DNA of 64,000 nt from Bacteroidota bacterium. GTDB taxonomy: Bacteria > Bacteroidota > Bacteroidia > Chitinophagales > Saprospiraceae. Under the pieces are notes generated by a model, which was given only the letters and a program-made list of their open reading frames with translations, did no database searches and was not told the origin of the DNA. Both the position numbers and the translations under genes were made by a program. The DNA is taken from assembly GCA_016124585.1 (NCBI GenBank), contig WGNL01000025.1, positions 1 to 64,000 on the forward strand, written 5' to 3'. Below, in pieces: positions 9,146 to 18,629 of the stretch (its first letter is position 1; each line of letters opens with the position of its first letter).

Positions 9146-11164
9146 ATGTCTAATCTTTCCCTTCGCTGCGCCGACAACATCCGTATCCTAGCTGCCTCTA
9201 TGGTCGAAAAAGCCAAATCCGGTCACCCCGGTGGCCCGATGGGAGGCGCCGATTTCGTGCATATACTCTATTCAGAATTTCTGAACTACGACCCCAGCGA
9301 CATGGCTTGGCCGCTACGTGACCGCTTTTTCTTGGATGCCGGTCACATGTCCGCCATGCTCTACGCCCAGCAGACTTTGCTGGGGAATTTCACGATGGAT
9401 GACATCGAAAACTTCCGTCAGTGGGGCAGTCCGACGCCTGGTCATCCTGAATTGGATGTGAAGCGGGGCATCGAAAATACCAGTGGCCCGCTTGGTCAAG
9501 GGCATACATTTGGCGTGGGCGCTGCCATTGCCGAGCGGTTTTTGGCAGCTCGTTTCGGGGAGGAGGTGTCGCACAAAACCTACCTCTATATTTCTGACGG
9601 CGGCGTGCAGGAAGAGATTTCGCAAGGCGCAGGCCGTATCGCAGGATATTTGGGCTTAGGAAATATCGTCATGTTTTACGATGCTAACGATATCCAACTT
9701 TCCACCGAAGTGGACGCCGTGACCAGCGAAGACACCGCAAAAAAATACGAAGCTTGGGGCTGGCATGTGCTCACTATTCCTGGCAATGACCACGAAGCCA
9801 TACGTGGCGCACTGAAATCGGCCTTGGCAGAGATTAATAGACCTACGTTGATTATTGGTAAAACCCTCATGGGACTTGGCACCCGCAAAGCCGATGGCAG
9901 TTTGTTCGAAGGCGAGGTGGAACTACACGGTCAGCCGCTCACAGGTGCTGGCGGTTCTTTTGAAAAAACAGTGGAGGGGCTTGGCGGGAATGCCTCCAAA
10001 CCCTTCCAGATTTTCCCAGATGTGGCGGAATACTACGCCTCAGTTTTGGAACAAAAGAAAAAAGCGGCTAAAAAGCGTAAAGCTGCCTTTAAATCTTGGG
10101 CAAAGGACAATGCAGGTTTGGCTGAAAAATACACTTTCTTCCTCAGTGGAAAACTGCCAGAAATCAATTGGTCGGAGATAAAAACCAAGCCAAACGATGC
10201 TACCCGCAACGCCTCTAGTGCCGTCCTTGGGTATTTGGCTGGAAAGGTCGAAAACATGATTGTCACTTCCGCTGACCTCAGCAACAGCGATAAAACTGAC
10301 GGGTTTTTGAAGAAAACGCATGCATTCAAGCACGGCGATTTCAGTGGTTCTTTCCTACAGGCTGGGGTGGCCGAATTGACGATGGCCGCTTTGAACGTGG
10401 GCATGGGTTTACATGGCGGTGTGATTCCGGCTTGCGCTACTTTCTTCGCCTTCAGCGATTACATGAAGCCTGCCATTAGGGTAGCGGCGTTAATGGAGAC
10501 GCCCGTCATTTTCATCTGGACACATGACGCTTTCCGGGTAGGGGAGGATGGCCCGACGCACCAGCCGATTGAGCAAGAAGCGCAACTTCGGCTTTTGGAG
10601 CAATTGAAAAACCATTCCGGTAAAAATGCTGTGATTGCCCTTCGGCCTGGCGATGGAGCAGAGACGGTGGCCGCTTGGCGCTTCGCCTTGGAAAACCGCC
10701 ACTCCCCAACTGGCCTGATTTTCAGCCGCCAAGGCGTGGAGGATCTGCCCACTAACGACCAAAACGAGTTGGCAAAAGGTGCCTACATCGTTGAGAATTG
10801 CGAAGGAAAACCGGATGTGGTTCTGGTGGCAAATGGCTCTGAGGTAGCCACATTGGTGGCTGGAGCGGCCATTTTGCGAAGTGAAAACAAGCTGAAAGTG
10901 CGTGTCGTTTCAGCTCCTTCAGAAGGTCTTTTCCGAAACCAATCCAAGAAATACCAAAAGGAAATCCTGCCGGGTAATGTGCCGACTTTCGGCATGACTG
11001 CGGGCTTGCCAGTTACGCTGCGGGGTCTAGTGGGGGACCGTGGATTAATTTGGGGGCTTTGGCATTTTGGCTATTCTGCACCTTTCAAGGTATTGGATGA
11101 AAAGTTTGGATTTACAGGTTCGAATGTTGCAACCCAAGTTCGTAAATTGCTGAAAATCAAATAA
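9146..11164 (+). CDS. tkt: Transketolase
   Basis: A 672-residue, full-length transketolase. It moves two-carbon ketol units between sugar phosphates in the pentose phosphate pathway, using thiamine diphosphate and a divalent metal in the cytosol. Seen in sequence: SGHPGGPMGGADF near residues 25-37, GPLGQGHTFGVG, a diphosphate-binding segment SDGGVQEEISQGAG followed by a metal-ligand Asn in FYDANDI, and the pyrimidine-domain motif GEDGPTHQPIEQ near residue 465. The last is nearly diagnostic. The C-terminal transketolase domain is present (VLVANGSEVATLV, FGMTAGLPVTLRGLVGD). The ATG at 9146 lies directly after a heptamer repeat. The next gene begins after a two-base gap, so the two are probably translated from one message. 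Confidence 0.95.
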   Translation: MSNLSLRCADNIRILAASMVEKAKSGHPGGPMGGADFVHILYSEFLNYDPSDMAWPLRDRFFLDAGHMSAMLYAQQTLLGNFTMDDIENFRQWGSPTPGHPELDVKRGIENTSGPLGQGHTFGVGAAIAERFLAARFGEEVSHKTYLYISDGGVQEEISQGAGRIAGYLGLGNIVMFYDANDIQLSTEVDAVTSEDTAKKYEAWGWHVLTIPGNDHEAIRGALKSALAEINRPTLIIGKTLMGLGTRKADGSLFEGEVELHGQPLTGAGGSFEKTVEGLGGNASKPFQIFPDVAEYYASVLEQKKKAAKKRKAAFKSWAKDNAGLAEKYTFFLSGKLPEINWSEIKTKPNDATRNASSAVLGYLAGKVENMIVTSADLSNSDKTDGFLKKTHAFKHGDFSGSFLQAGVAELTMAALNVGMGLHGGVIPACATFFAFSDYMKPAIRVAALMETPVIFIWTHDAFRVGEDGPTHQPIEQEAQLRLLEQLKNHSGKNAVIALRPGDGAETVAAWRFALENRHSPTGLIFSRQGVEDLPTNDQNELAKGAYIVENCEGKPDVVLVANGSEVATLVAGAAILRSENKLKVRVVSAPSEGLFRNQSKKYQKEILPGNVPTFGMTAGLPVTLRGLVGDRGLIWGLWHFGYSAPFKVLDEKFGFTGSNVATQVRKLLKIK

Positions 11165-11166
11165 CT

Positions 11167-12024
11167 ATGAAACTCATCCGCCACGGCAAACCCAACCATG
11201 AAAAACCCGGCATCCTAATCCCCAATGGCACCCGCCTCGACGTAAGTGCATTTGGACAGGATTTTGACGAGAAATTTTTTGCAGAAGATGGCCTGAAACG
11301 TCTTTCCGATTGGTTGCAACAAAACCAGTCCAATTGCCCCATCGTCAGCCCGACGACGAGGCTAGGTTCACCAATTAGTCGTCCCTCCAAGATCATTTGC
11401 GTCGGCCTGAACTACTCCGACCATGCCAAGGAAAGTAACATGCAATTGCCGACCGAACCGATTATTTTCTTCAAATCCACCACGGCTATCTGCGGCCCTG
11501 ATGACAATGTCATTATTCCGAAGGGAAGTGAAAAAACGGATTGGGAGGTGGAGTTGGCGGTCGTGATTGGAAAAAAAGCGAGTTATGTGGAGGAGGCTGT
11601 GGCGATGGATTATGTAGCGGGATATGTACTGCACAACGACATCAGTGAACGAGCTTTTCAATTGGAACGGCAAGGGCAATGGGTGAAGGGTAAAAGCGCC
11701 GATACTTTTGCGCCGCTTGGGCCTTTTTTGGTAACGAAGGATGAAATAGCTGACATTGACAAGCTCGGCATTTGGCTGAAAGTCAATGGAGAAATGCTTC
11801 AAAATGGTAATACTTCCAATCTTGTTTTCAAAATCCCAAATTTGGTCAGCTACATTTCGCAGTTCATGACGCTTTTACCTGGTGACGTGATTTCTACAGG
11901 TACACCTGCTGGGGTTGGCCTTGGATTCAATCCTCCACGCTATCTCAAACCAGGCGATGTGATGGAATTGGGAATTGACGGGCTTGGTGAGCAGAAGCAG
12001 TCAACGGTAGCTTATTTTGCCTAA
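11167..12024 (+). CDS. Fumarylacetoacetate hydrolase family protein
   Basis: A 285-residue protein of the FAH/YcgM family, which cleaves or decarboxylates small 2-oxo or acylpyruvate compounds. Family landmarks: IICVGLNYSDHAKE, the metal ligands in DWEVELAVVIG (ExE) and NDISERAFQ (Asp), the lysine region WVKGKSADTFAPLGP, and the C-terminal GDVISTGTPAGVGLG followed by LKPGDVMELGIDGLG. Homologues of this length often carry names such as ureidoglycolate lyase or acylpyruvate hydrolase, but substrate cannot be read from these motifs. It starts two bases after the transketolase stop, which implies co-transcription and possibly translational coupling. Confidence 0.88.
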   Translation: MKLIRHGKPNHEKPGILIPNGTRLDVSAFGQDFDEKFFAEDGLKRLSDWLQQNQSNCPIVSPTTRLGSPISRPSKIICVGLNYSDHAKESNMQLPTEPIIFFKSTTAICGPDDNVIIPKGSEKTDWEVELAVVIGKKASYVEEAVAMDYVAGYVLHNDISERAFQLERQGQWVKGKSADTFAPLGPFLVTKDEIADIDKLGIWLKVNGEMLQNGNTSNLVFKIPNLVSYISQFMTLLPGDVISTGTPAGVGLGFNPPRYLKPGDVMELGIDGLGEQKQSTVAYFA

Positions 12025-12228
12025 TTTTTTCGGCGAATTGGTGAAAGACTTTAATGGACATTGTGTTAAGTTTTCCGTTCCCTTTTGGTCAACCCGCGTT
12101 ATTTTCTTTTGAAAATCCTTTTCTTTGTAAAATCTTGACTTCAATTCCTGTTAAAACTTGGACTTGCAGTCAATTTTTTCAATCCCCCGTTCGTTCAGAG
12201 CAGCTAACCACGACTTTAGTACCACCGT

Positions 12229-15200
12229 ATGCGATTGTTGAAAACGCTTTTTTTTGTGCTAACCATTCTGTCGCCGCTCTTGTTGGAGGCGCAGTCTTTG
12301 TTTCCCATCAAAAAAGATAAGAAATGGGGTTTGATGAACGCTGAAGGTCGGCTTGTTCAACAACCGGTGTATGATGCCATTGGCGAGTTCAAGCAATTTG
12401 GCTATGCAACCATGCAGCGAAAAGGGAGGGTAGGGCTGCTAAATTCAGAAGGTGTGGAAATTGTACCACCCCAGTATGACGACGTGAAAGCATTGGATAG
12501 CACTTTGATTACCGTCATGGAAAATGGACAGTGGAAGGTGGTGAATTTGGCAGGCCAAGTGATTTTACCAGCAGGTTATGAACAAGTTGAAGTTTTAAAA
12601 AGCCAGCGTCAAATTGGTTTTATTGTTTCCCCAGCATTCCTGACCTATAAAAAGAACAAAAAATGGGGTATCGTAAACGAACAAGGGTTGGTGCTCGCTA
12701 CTCCACGTTTTGATGAAGTTTTGCTTGTTAAAAATCTACCCTCTGGAGTTAATACCTTATTTTTTCAAACAAGGTTGAATGGCTTGCTTGGCCTCATTCA
12801 ATCGAATGGCCTTGAAATTTTTCCACCCAAAGCGGATGAAATTAGAATTTGGAGTGCAGACCTGATTTTTTTCGAAAGGAACCAAAAATGGGGTGCTGTA
12901 AACCAGTTTGGGCAGCAGGTTCTTGACAATGTCTACGACCAATTTGCCAGCCTCTCCAATAACTTCATCAAATTGGTTTCCAACAAAAAAAACTTCCTCT
13001 TCTCATTGGTCTATAATAACTTGATAACCAGCGGGGAGTTCGAAGCCTATTACCCATTTGGAGATGATTTTGTGCTTTGCAAGAAAAAGCGACTTCTTGG
13101 CTTGATTGACCAATGTGGCAGTCTCGTTCTGGCTAACAGGTACAATGAGATTCAGACCTATGAGGGCGAGGCTTTCAGAGCTAATTTTGAAGGGAAATGG
13201 GGAATTGTGACATTGGATGATTTGATACTCATACCATTTGAGTATGATTATATTTCACCGATGAAAAATGGGCGCTGCGTTGTTGTAAACAATCGAAAAT
13301 GCGGTGTGGCAAATAGTCGAGGCAAGGTGATGGTCGCACCTCAATTTGACCGGATTGAGCTAGAAGAGGATGAAGTGAAAGCCTACTCAGGTCGTCAACT
13401 CAGTGTATTCAACTTTGATGATGAGGGGAAATTGGCGGATGAAAGCAGCTTTGGCTCCCATTTTACCATAAAAGTTACTAGGGGAAACAAGAAAACACTT
13501 GGATTTAATGATACCGCAGAAAGCCCCTATGAACTAGAAAAATTCGAGTGGTTTTACTCACCAAAACATGATAAATGGGGATTGAGAAGGTTGGACAATG
13601 GCACCGTACAGATTGAGCCCTCCTTTAACGAAGTCAAAGTGCAAAAAGAACTTGGCCTCACGCTCGTTGGCATCGAAATGATGCAAGAAGTAAAGTTTGA
13701 CAGAACTTCTTACCGGTTTGAGATGGCTTATGGCTTGGTACAAAATGATACTGGTCTTTTAGTGCACGAGCTTGATTTGGTAGATATACGCCTGAACGAT
13801 TTTGATCGTGGCCTGCCAGTAGCCCGTTGCATTTTCACCAACGGAAAACATGGTCTGGTAAATAAAATCGGCAAAATCATTAGCAAAGACAATGCATATA
13901 TCGGAGAGTTTAGCGGAGGAGTGGCCAGAGCTAGCCAAAAAGGGAAATTGTCTGCTACACTTGATAATTCGATAGATAATATGGGCTCTTTGCAGGGATT
14001 CTTATTATCTAAACTTGCCCCCATTTCCTTGACGGATTATACCCAACATGATTTGGATATTGACAACAGAGGCCGATTGATTTGTGATGGATGCAGTTGG
14101 GGTTACATAGATACAACAGGTGCAATGGCAGTCCCGGCCCAGTTTTCTTTTGCAAAGGATTTTGTAAACCAGGTAGGCATTGTGGAGATTGATGGGAAAT
14201 GGGGCATGGTCGATAATAAGGGGAAACAGTTGCTCCCTTGCCGATATGATGAACTTGGTTTTTTGGAGAATACGGGCAACAAGGTGTTACGTGTTTTCAA
14301 AAAGGAAGAAAAATATGGGCTGATAGATACACTAGGCCAGCTTGCAGTTGGGGTTCATTATGAAAACATTGGGTCATTTAGTGAAGGAAGGCTGGCGGTG
14401 AAGCGCAATGGCGTGTGGGGATTCGTGGACCAAAATGGTCGGGAAGTCGTGCCGTGTCGTTTTGATGAAATAGGGCCATTCAGCGATGGTTTGGCTGCAG
14501 CTAGGCTTGGTAGCAAATGGGGTTATATTGACAGAAACGGTGCGGTAGAACTGGATTTTAACTTTTCAAAAGCGGGCAGGTTCAGCAACGGACTAGCGCC
14601 AGCCAAACGGGAGGGCCCTCATTTTGGCTACATTGACCGAACTGGAAATTGGGTGATACAACCAAATTTCCCTAGAGCATATTCTTTCGACCGTGGAATT
14701 GCCAAAGTGGAAGAGCTCTCCGGTCAATTCCTTCGTTCAGGCTTGATTGATGGGCAAGGGAATTATGTTTTAAAGCCCAAATACGTTTCACTCAGCGATT
14801 TCAACGAGCATGGACTGGCTGTGGCTGAAATTGGTGGAAGCCCTACAAAATTTACTTTAGTGAATCTTAAAGGTCAAGCTATCACCAATTTGCCCTACAG
14901 GAATATTGAACCATTTGTGGAAGGGCTGGCCAGGGTACAATACCACGACAATTGGGGGTTCGTAGATACCACCGGGAGACTGGTGGTGGACGCGGTTTTT
15001 TTCAAGGCTAGTGATTTTTCTGAAGGCAGAGCTGCTGTTTGGTTGGATGGGCAATGTGGTTTCATTGACAAAACTGGCAAGTTTGTAGTGGAGCCCCAAT
15101 TCAGCAAATGCATGGATTTCAAGGATGGGAAAGCCATTGTTTTTAAAGGTAGCCAACGGGCTGGCCTGATTGATTCTGCCGGTAATTTTATCATAGAACC

Positions 15201-15618
15201 AGGCATCAACAAACTCTTGGATTTTGCGGATGGACGTGGCTTGGTGCGGGACGACAACTACAAATTCTACTACATCACCGAGCAGTCTCGTTTTTATAAT
15301 GGTTTTTATGAAAAAGCAGGTCAATATCGGCATGGTGTTGCCGTTGTGCAAGTGGATGGTAATTGGGCTATCATCAATCAGCAGGGAATTGAAATTATCC
15401 CGCCCAAATACGATAAAATTGAACAGTTTGAGGATGGCTTCGCAAAAGTTCGAATCAAAGGTTTCAGTGGATTAACAAATTTGCAGGGTGAGCTGATTGT
15501 TCAACCTGACTATGAATACATTAGCTACGCAGGTGAAGGGCTGTTCAGAGTTGAGCAAGGTGACAAAGTCGGCTATTTTGACATGGAAGGAAAGTGGGTT
15601 TGGGGCTTGCAGGAGTAA
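12229..15618 (+). CDS. Large secreted WG-repeat protein
   Basis: A 1129-residue protein with a signal peptide (hydrophobic residues 4-20, probable cleavage after LEAQS). It is made almost entirely of WG repeats, each about 45-50 residues with patterns such as KWGLMNAEGRLV, KWGIVNEQGLVL, KWGMVDNKGKQLLP and VWGFVDQNGREVVP, typically followed by a Y/FDE or FxxG segment. WG repeats form beta-rich solenoids or propellers of mostly unknown function, probably ligand or surface binding. No catalytic domain, membrane helix or T9SS sorting domain is visible, so it is probably periplasmic. A middle section (about residues 395-600) has weaker repeats. The ATG follows a 204-base gap after the FAH gene, so it may have its own promoter. 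Confidence 0.85.
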   Translation: MRLLKTLFFVLTILSPLLLEAQSLFPIKKDKKWGLMNAEGRLVQQPVYDAIGEFKQFGYATMQRKGRVGLLNSEGVEIVPPQYDDVKALDSTLITVMENGQWKVVNLAGQVILPAGYEQVEVLKSQRQIGFIVSPAFLTYKKNKKWGIVNEQGLVLATPRFDEVLLVKNLPSGVNTLFFQTRLNGLLGLIQSNGLEIFPPKADEIRIWSADLIFFERNQKWGAVNQFGQQVLDNVYDQFASLSNNFIKLVSNKKNFLFSLVYNNLITSGEFEAYYPFGDDFVLCKKKRLLGLIDQCGSLVLANRYNEIQTYEGEAFRANFEGKWGIVTLDDLILIPFEYDYISPMKNGRCVVVNNRKCGVANSRGKVMVAPQFDRIELEEDEVKAYSGRQLSVFNFDDEGKLADESSFGSHFTIKVTRGNKKTLGFNDTAESPYELEKFEWFYSPKHDKWGLRRLDNGTVQIEPSFNEVKVQKELGLTLVGIEMMQEVKFDRTSYRFEMAYGLVQNDTGLLVHELDLVDIRLNDFDRGLPVARCIFTNGKHGLVNKIGKIISKDNAYIGEFSGGVARASQKGKLSATLDNSIDNMGSLQGFLLSKLAPISLTDYTQHDLDIDNRGRLICDGCSWGYIDTTGAMAVPAQFSFAKDFVNQVGIVEIDGKWGMVDNKGKQLLPCRYDELGFLENTGNKVLRVFKKEEKYGLIDTLGQLAVGVHYENIGSFSEGRLAVKRNGVWGFVDQNGREVVPCRFDEIGPFSDGLAAARLGSKWGYIDRNGAVELDFNFSKAGRFSNGLAPAKREGPHFGYIDRTGNWVIQPNFPRAYSFDRGIAKVEELSGQFLRSGLIDGQGNYVLKPKYVSLSDFNEHGLAVAEIGGSPTKFTLVNLKGQAITNLPYRNIEPFVEGLARVQYHDNWGFVDTTGRLVVDAVFFKASDFSEGRAAVWLDGQCGFIDKTGKFVVEPQFSKCMDFKDGKAIVFKGSQRAGLIDSAGNFIIEPGINKLLDFADGRGLVRDDNYKFYYITEQSRFYNGFYEKAGQYRHGVAVVQVDGNWAIINQQGIEIIPPKYDKIEQFEDGFAKVRIKGFSGLTNLQGELIVQPDYEYISYAGEGLFRVEQGDKVGYFDMEGKWVWGLQE

Positions 15619-15628
15619 AACCCTTGTA

Positions 15629-15650
15629 AAATCTGAAAGATTTATTTTTT
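15629..15650 (+). terminator. Weak terminator after WG-repeat gene
   Basis: A six-base-pair stem AAATCT/AGATTT with loop GAA lies 11 bases after the stop and is followed by an A/T-rich tract with runs of T. The stem is short, so confidence is limited. Confidence 0.4.
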
Positions 15651-15681
15651 TTAAATTTTTTTAAAAAAAATTAAGAATGAC

Positions 15682-15713
15682 TTGCATGTTTTTTCAAAAG
15701 TATGATACCTTTG
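15682..15713 (+). promoter_or_regulatory. Promoter for tRNA-Asn
   Basis: TACCTTTG at 15706-15713 is a perfect Bacteroidota -7 box (TAnnTTTG). A TTG at 15682-15684, 21 bases upstream, is a plausible -33 element. The tRNA begins about 50 bases downstream. Confidence 0.6.
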
Positions 15714-15764
15714 CGCTCGCCTTTGAAAAAGGGCAAGTTTGAAGAATGATTCAAGCTATAAAAT

Positions 15765-15838
15765 GCCTCCTTAGCTCAGCCGGTTAGAGCGCCGGACTGT
15801 TAATCCGTAGGTCCTTGGTTCGAGTCCAAGAGGGGGCG
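15765..15838 (+). tRNA. tRNA-Asn (anticodon GTT)
   Basis: The cloverleaf can be folded by hand. The acceptor stem GCCTCCT pairs with AGGGGGC with one G-U pair. The D arm is GCTC/GAGC. The anticodon loop CTGTTAA has anticodon GTT, and the T arm is CTTGG/CCAAG with loop TTCGAGT. The anticodon stem CCGGA/TCCGT has a C-U mismatch at its first pair. The 3' CCA is not fully encoded (GCA follows the acceptor). It has its own promoter and an immediate terminator, so it is a single-gene transcript. Confidence 0.95.
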
Positions 15839-15839
15839 C

Positions 15840-15867
15840 AAAAGCCTCGCAGCAATGCGAGGCTTTT
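15840..15867 (+). terminator. Rho-independent terminator of tRNA-Asn
   Basis: A perfect 12-bp stem, AAAAGCCTCGCA pairing with TGCGAGGCTTTT around a GCAA tetraloop, begins two bases after the tRNA. The descending arm ends in four T residues, with more T just beyond. Confidence 0.85.
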
Positions 15868-15889
15868 CTGTTTTACCCAGTAAGAACTT

Positions 15890-15903
15890 TCAATTTTCAA
15901 TTT
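15890..15903 (+). repeat. TCAATTT heptamer repeat, 2 units
   Basis: Two TCAATTT units followed by TAGCA and the kinase ATG. The arrangement mirrors the leader of the transketolase gene, where four units are followed by TAGC and ATG. Confidence 0.7.
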
Positions 15904-15908
15904 TAGCA

Positions 15909-16829
15909 ATGAACTTACTTACCGTTGGCACAGTCGCTTTTGACGACATCGAAACTCCACTCGGCAAAGCCGATAAGATTGTTGGAGGAGCCTGCACCTA
16001 TATTTCCCTAGCTGCATCCTACTTCGTGGATGGTATCAATTTGGTATCAGTCATTGGAGACGATTTTCCTCAGGATACGCTTAATTTGCTATCATCAAAA
16101 GGGGTTAATTTGGATGGGCTTCAAGTAAAACATGGCGAAAAATCCTTCTTCTGGGCTGGTCGCTACCATGCTGACCTCAACAGCAGAGATACACTGGACA
16201 CCCAGCTGAATGTGCTCGCCGATTTCGATCCTGTGCTTCCTGAAAGTTACAAAAACAGTGATTTTGTGATGTTAGGTAACCTGACTCCTGACGTGCAAAT
16301 GCGGGTCATTGACCAAATGTCACAACGGCCAAGGCTGATAGCTATGGACACGATGAATTTTTGGATGAACATCGCTATGGAGCGCCTTTTGGAAGTTCTG
16401 CAAAAAATTGATTGCCTGATTATCAATGATGAAGAGGCCCGGCAATTGAGTGGGGAGTACAGCCTTGTGAAGGCAGCCGAAAAAATTCTAGAGATGGGCC
16501 CAAAATATCTAGTCATCAAAAAAGGGGAACACGGGGCACTGCTTTTTTATGATGACCAAATATTTTTCGCTCCTGCCTTACCTCTGGCAGAGGTTTTTGA
16601 CCCAACTGGGGCAGGCGATACATTTGCAGGAGGCTTTATTGGTTACCTTGCCAAAAGTGGAGATTTATCCTTTGAAAATATGAAGCGTGCTGTTATTTTT
16701 GGCTCAGCCATGGCTTCTTTTTGTGTAGAGAAATTTGGCATCGAACGGATTAAAGATTTGACTCACCTTGAAATCAAGCAGCGGGTTTCGAAATTTGTTG
16801 ATCTGGTGAATTTTGATGCGAATATTTGA
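15909..16829 (+). CDS. PfkB-family carbohydrate kinase
   Basis: A 306-residue ribokinase-fold sugar kinase. The N terminus has the substrate-binding GGACTYISLAASYF region. The C-terminal signature DPTGAGDTFAGGF carries the catalytic Asp and the GAGD anion hole. KYLVIKKGEHGALLF matches the strand before the nucleotide site. It phosphorylates a sugar or nucleoside using ATP in the cytosol; the substrate is not evident. An upstream reading extension to 15855 would overlap the tRNA terminator and encode a non-conserved leader, so the ATG at 15909 is chosen. Expression is presumably independent of the tRNA. Confidence 0.9.
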   Translation: MNLLTVGTVAFDDIETPLGKADKIVGGACTYISLAASYFVDGINLVSVIGDDFPQDTLNLLSSKGVNLDGLQVKHGEKSFFWAGRYHADLNSRDTLDTQLNVLADFDPVLPESYKNSDFVMLGNLTPDVQMRVIDQMSQRPRLIAMDTMNFWMNIAMERLLEVLQKIDCLIINDEEARQLSGEYSLVKAAEKILEMGPKYLVIKKGEHGALLFYDDQIFFAPALPLAEVFDPTGAGDTFAGGFIGYLAKSGDLSFENMKRAVIFGSAMASFCVEKFGIERIKDLTHLEIKQRVSKFVDLVNFDANI

Positions 16830-16910
16830 TAGTTATTTTGGTTAAAAAACATTTGGAATACATTGGTTTCGATTTTTTGTCCGTATTTCGTCTGATTAAA
16901 TCACTTACTT

Positions 16911-18167
16911 ATGCGGCCAATTTTTGCGCTCCTTTTTTTGCTTAGTTTTTTCATACACGTTGACCTGAATTGTCAGGTAACTGTTCTAGGCAAATTTGTA
17001 ATTGGAGATACCACAAACTCTTACCTTCTCAAAACAAATCGCAGCGACCAATTCGTGGGGAAAGTGATGTCTTGGACTGTTGATTCTCTAGTTTTTTTTA
17101 CCAATTCTGATATAAAAGTCGTTTTCTCACCAAATGAAGTTAATTCGATTGAAATACTCGATAAAAAAGAAAATACCACTTCGCTCCCTGAAATATTTGT
17201 ACTTCGAACCATAGATGGAAATATATATTATGGGTTTCCAAAAAGAATAATGAGCAATGGAAGAATTCAATTTGTTGCTGGAAATACTGGCACTATCAGG
17301 TTGAAGTCTACTGAAATTGAATCTATTGTGCCAACTACGGCAATGCGTTTATTGCTAAAGGAACCTTTTACAAATGAGTATAGACTTTGGGGCAAAAAAA
17401 ACAAAAAGATAGTGGGCAGGATGCTTGGTTATCAAGACGGAATGATACAAATCCAAGATGATAAAGGGATGGTTTTTTCTGAAGATATAAGAGACGTTAA
17501 AAAATATGAATTAAATCCTCAATATACAGCCTATTTTGGATATGGCCGTTCTCTGCTATTTCTTCCTACTGGATTTGGTATGGAAAAAGGAGAGAAGCAG
17601 TACAGAAACATCGGACTAGGAATCAATATCGTATCAGTTGGCTTTTCGGATCATATATCAGCTGGCTTTGGTTTGGTTTCAATTCTGCCTTATGCAGATA
17701 TTAAATTTGCTCAGGACCTTGGTAATTATATTCATGTTAGTGTTGGTGCTTTTGCTTTTGTTCCATTTTCTGCAGGTTTTCATGGTTCAATTTCGGTCGG
17801 TACCCCAGATTATTTTTTGAATTTGAGTTTTTTGAGAAATGATGACTTTGAGAGTCAATATTCAGACAGTGATTTTGATAGTTTTGGTGTGGGTGCATCC
17901 TTAAGAGTAGGCCGGAGGTCAAGGGTTTTTGCCGAGTTCAATATTATGTCAGCTCCAGCATCAAGATATGGATATGACTCATTTTATGACTATGGATACG
18001 GTAATTCATTTAGTTGGGGGTATGGATGGTTTGGAAGAAAACAAAAATTTGAAACAGGGTTCATGGAAATTGGGCCAATTTACGGTTATAACTGCAACAC
18101 AAATACATGTCGTCAATCATATCATCATATACCTATCCCTTATTTCGCCTTTAGTTATAATTTTTGA
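16911..18167 (+). CDS. Secreted protein of unknown function, possible beta-barrel tail
   Basis: I do not recognise this 418-residue protein. It has a signal peptide (hydrophobic residues 3-20, likely cleavage before CQVTV). The first 200 residues are beta-rich and include two similar segments dealing with modified surfaces (GNIYYGFPKRIMSNGRIQF and GRMLGYQDGMIQIQDDKG). The second half is rich in Gly, Ser, Tyr and Phe, with alternating hydrophobics, and ends in FSYNF; the aromatic terminal residue is typical of outer-membrane beta-barrels. It is probably an outer-membrane or periplasmic protein. It stands alone on the plus strand, with the DUF4231-like gene converging 27 bases downstream. Confidence 0.7.
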   Translation: MRPIFALLFLLSFFIHVDLNCQVTVLGKFVIGDTTNSYLLKTNRSDQFVGKVMSWTVDSLVFFTNSDIKVVFSPNEVNSIEILDKKENTTSLPEIFVLRTIDGNIYYGFPKRIMSNGRIQFVAGNTGTIRLKSTEIESIVPTTAMRLLLKEPFTNEYRLWGKKNKKIVGRMLGYQDGMIQIQDDKGMVFSEDIRDVKKYELNPQYTAYFGYGRSLLFLPTGFGMEKGEKQYRNIGLGINIVSVGFSDHISAGFGLVSILPYADIKFAQDLGNYIHVSVGAFAFVPFSAGFHGSISVGTPDYFLNLSFLRNDDFESQYSDSDFDSFGVGASLRVGRRSRVFAEFNIMSAPASRYGYDSFYDYGYGNSFSWGYGWFGRKQKFETGFMEIGPIYGYNCNTNTCRQSYHHIPIPYFAFSYNF

Positions 18168-18194
18168 CAAGTGTTGCTTAAATTATTTTTGGAG

Positions 18195-18629
18195 TTATTT
18201 ATTGTTTTTTTCAGAATCCAAACGGCTTTTCAACCATTTTTGATTTTCGCCTTCTAGTATTTTTTCTATATTCTCGACAAAAACCTGAAAACCATTTTGA
18301 CCATTATAGGGGGCTGTTTTTGTGGAATAAAATAATTTTTCCCGTTTCAACGCTTCGGCAGTAATCCGGTATTCTGTCCAGTTTTCGTGGTACCTATTTA
18401 ATGCAAGCAAGCCTTGTGAAATAGCAACTATTGCTCCTAGTGCCCCTACCGAAATAGTAATCACGATTCCAATTTTTTCACTATAACCAGATAATAATGG
18501 AATTAATATAGCGGCAACTAAACTAATGATGCGTAATATTTTATAGCGTGTTTGATTAAAAGCGGCTTTATTGCCCAACCATTTGATTTGGTCATCAACG
18601 CGTTCAGTTAAGTATGCTTTTTCGTCCAT
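18195..18629 (-). CDS. DUF4231/SLATT-like two-helix membrane protein
   Basis: A 144-residue protein with two adjacent membrane helices (about residues 27-48 and 52-76). They are followed by a helical cytosolic tail with the signature RYHENWTEYRITAEALKREK. This 2TM-plus-tail layout, with a conserved W-x-x-Y-R and A-E-x-L-K, fits DUF4231, which is related to the SLATT families. SLATT proteins are proposed membrane-perturbing effectors associated with nucleotide-second-messenger conflict systems. No nucleotidyltransferase is nearby. The gene is divergent from the patatin-like phospholipase gene, 177 bases away, and they may share a regulatory region. Family assignment is by eye; the effector role is inference. 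Confidence 0.75.
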   Translation of the reverse strand: MDEKAYLTERVDDQIKWLGNKAAFNQTRYKILRIISLVAAILIPLLSGYSEKIGIVITISVGALGAIVAISQGLLALNRYHENWTEYRITAEALKREKLFYSTKTAPYNGQNGFQVFVENIEKILEGENQKWLKSRLDSEKNNK

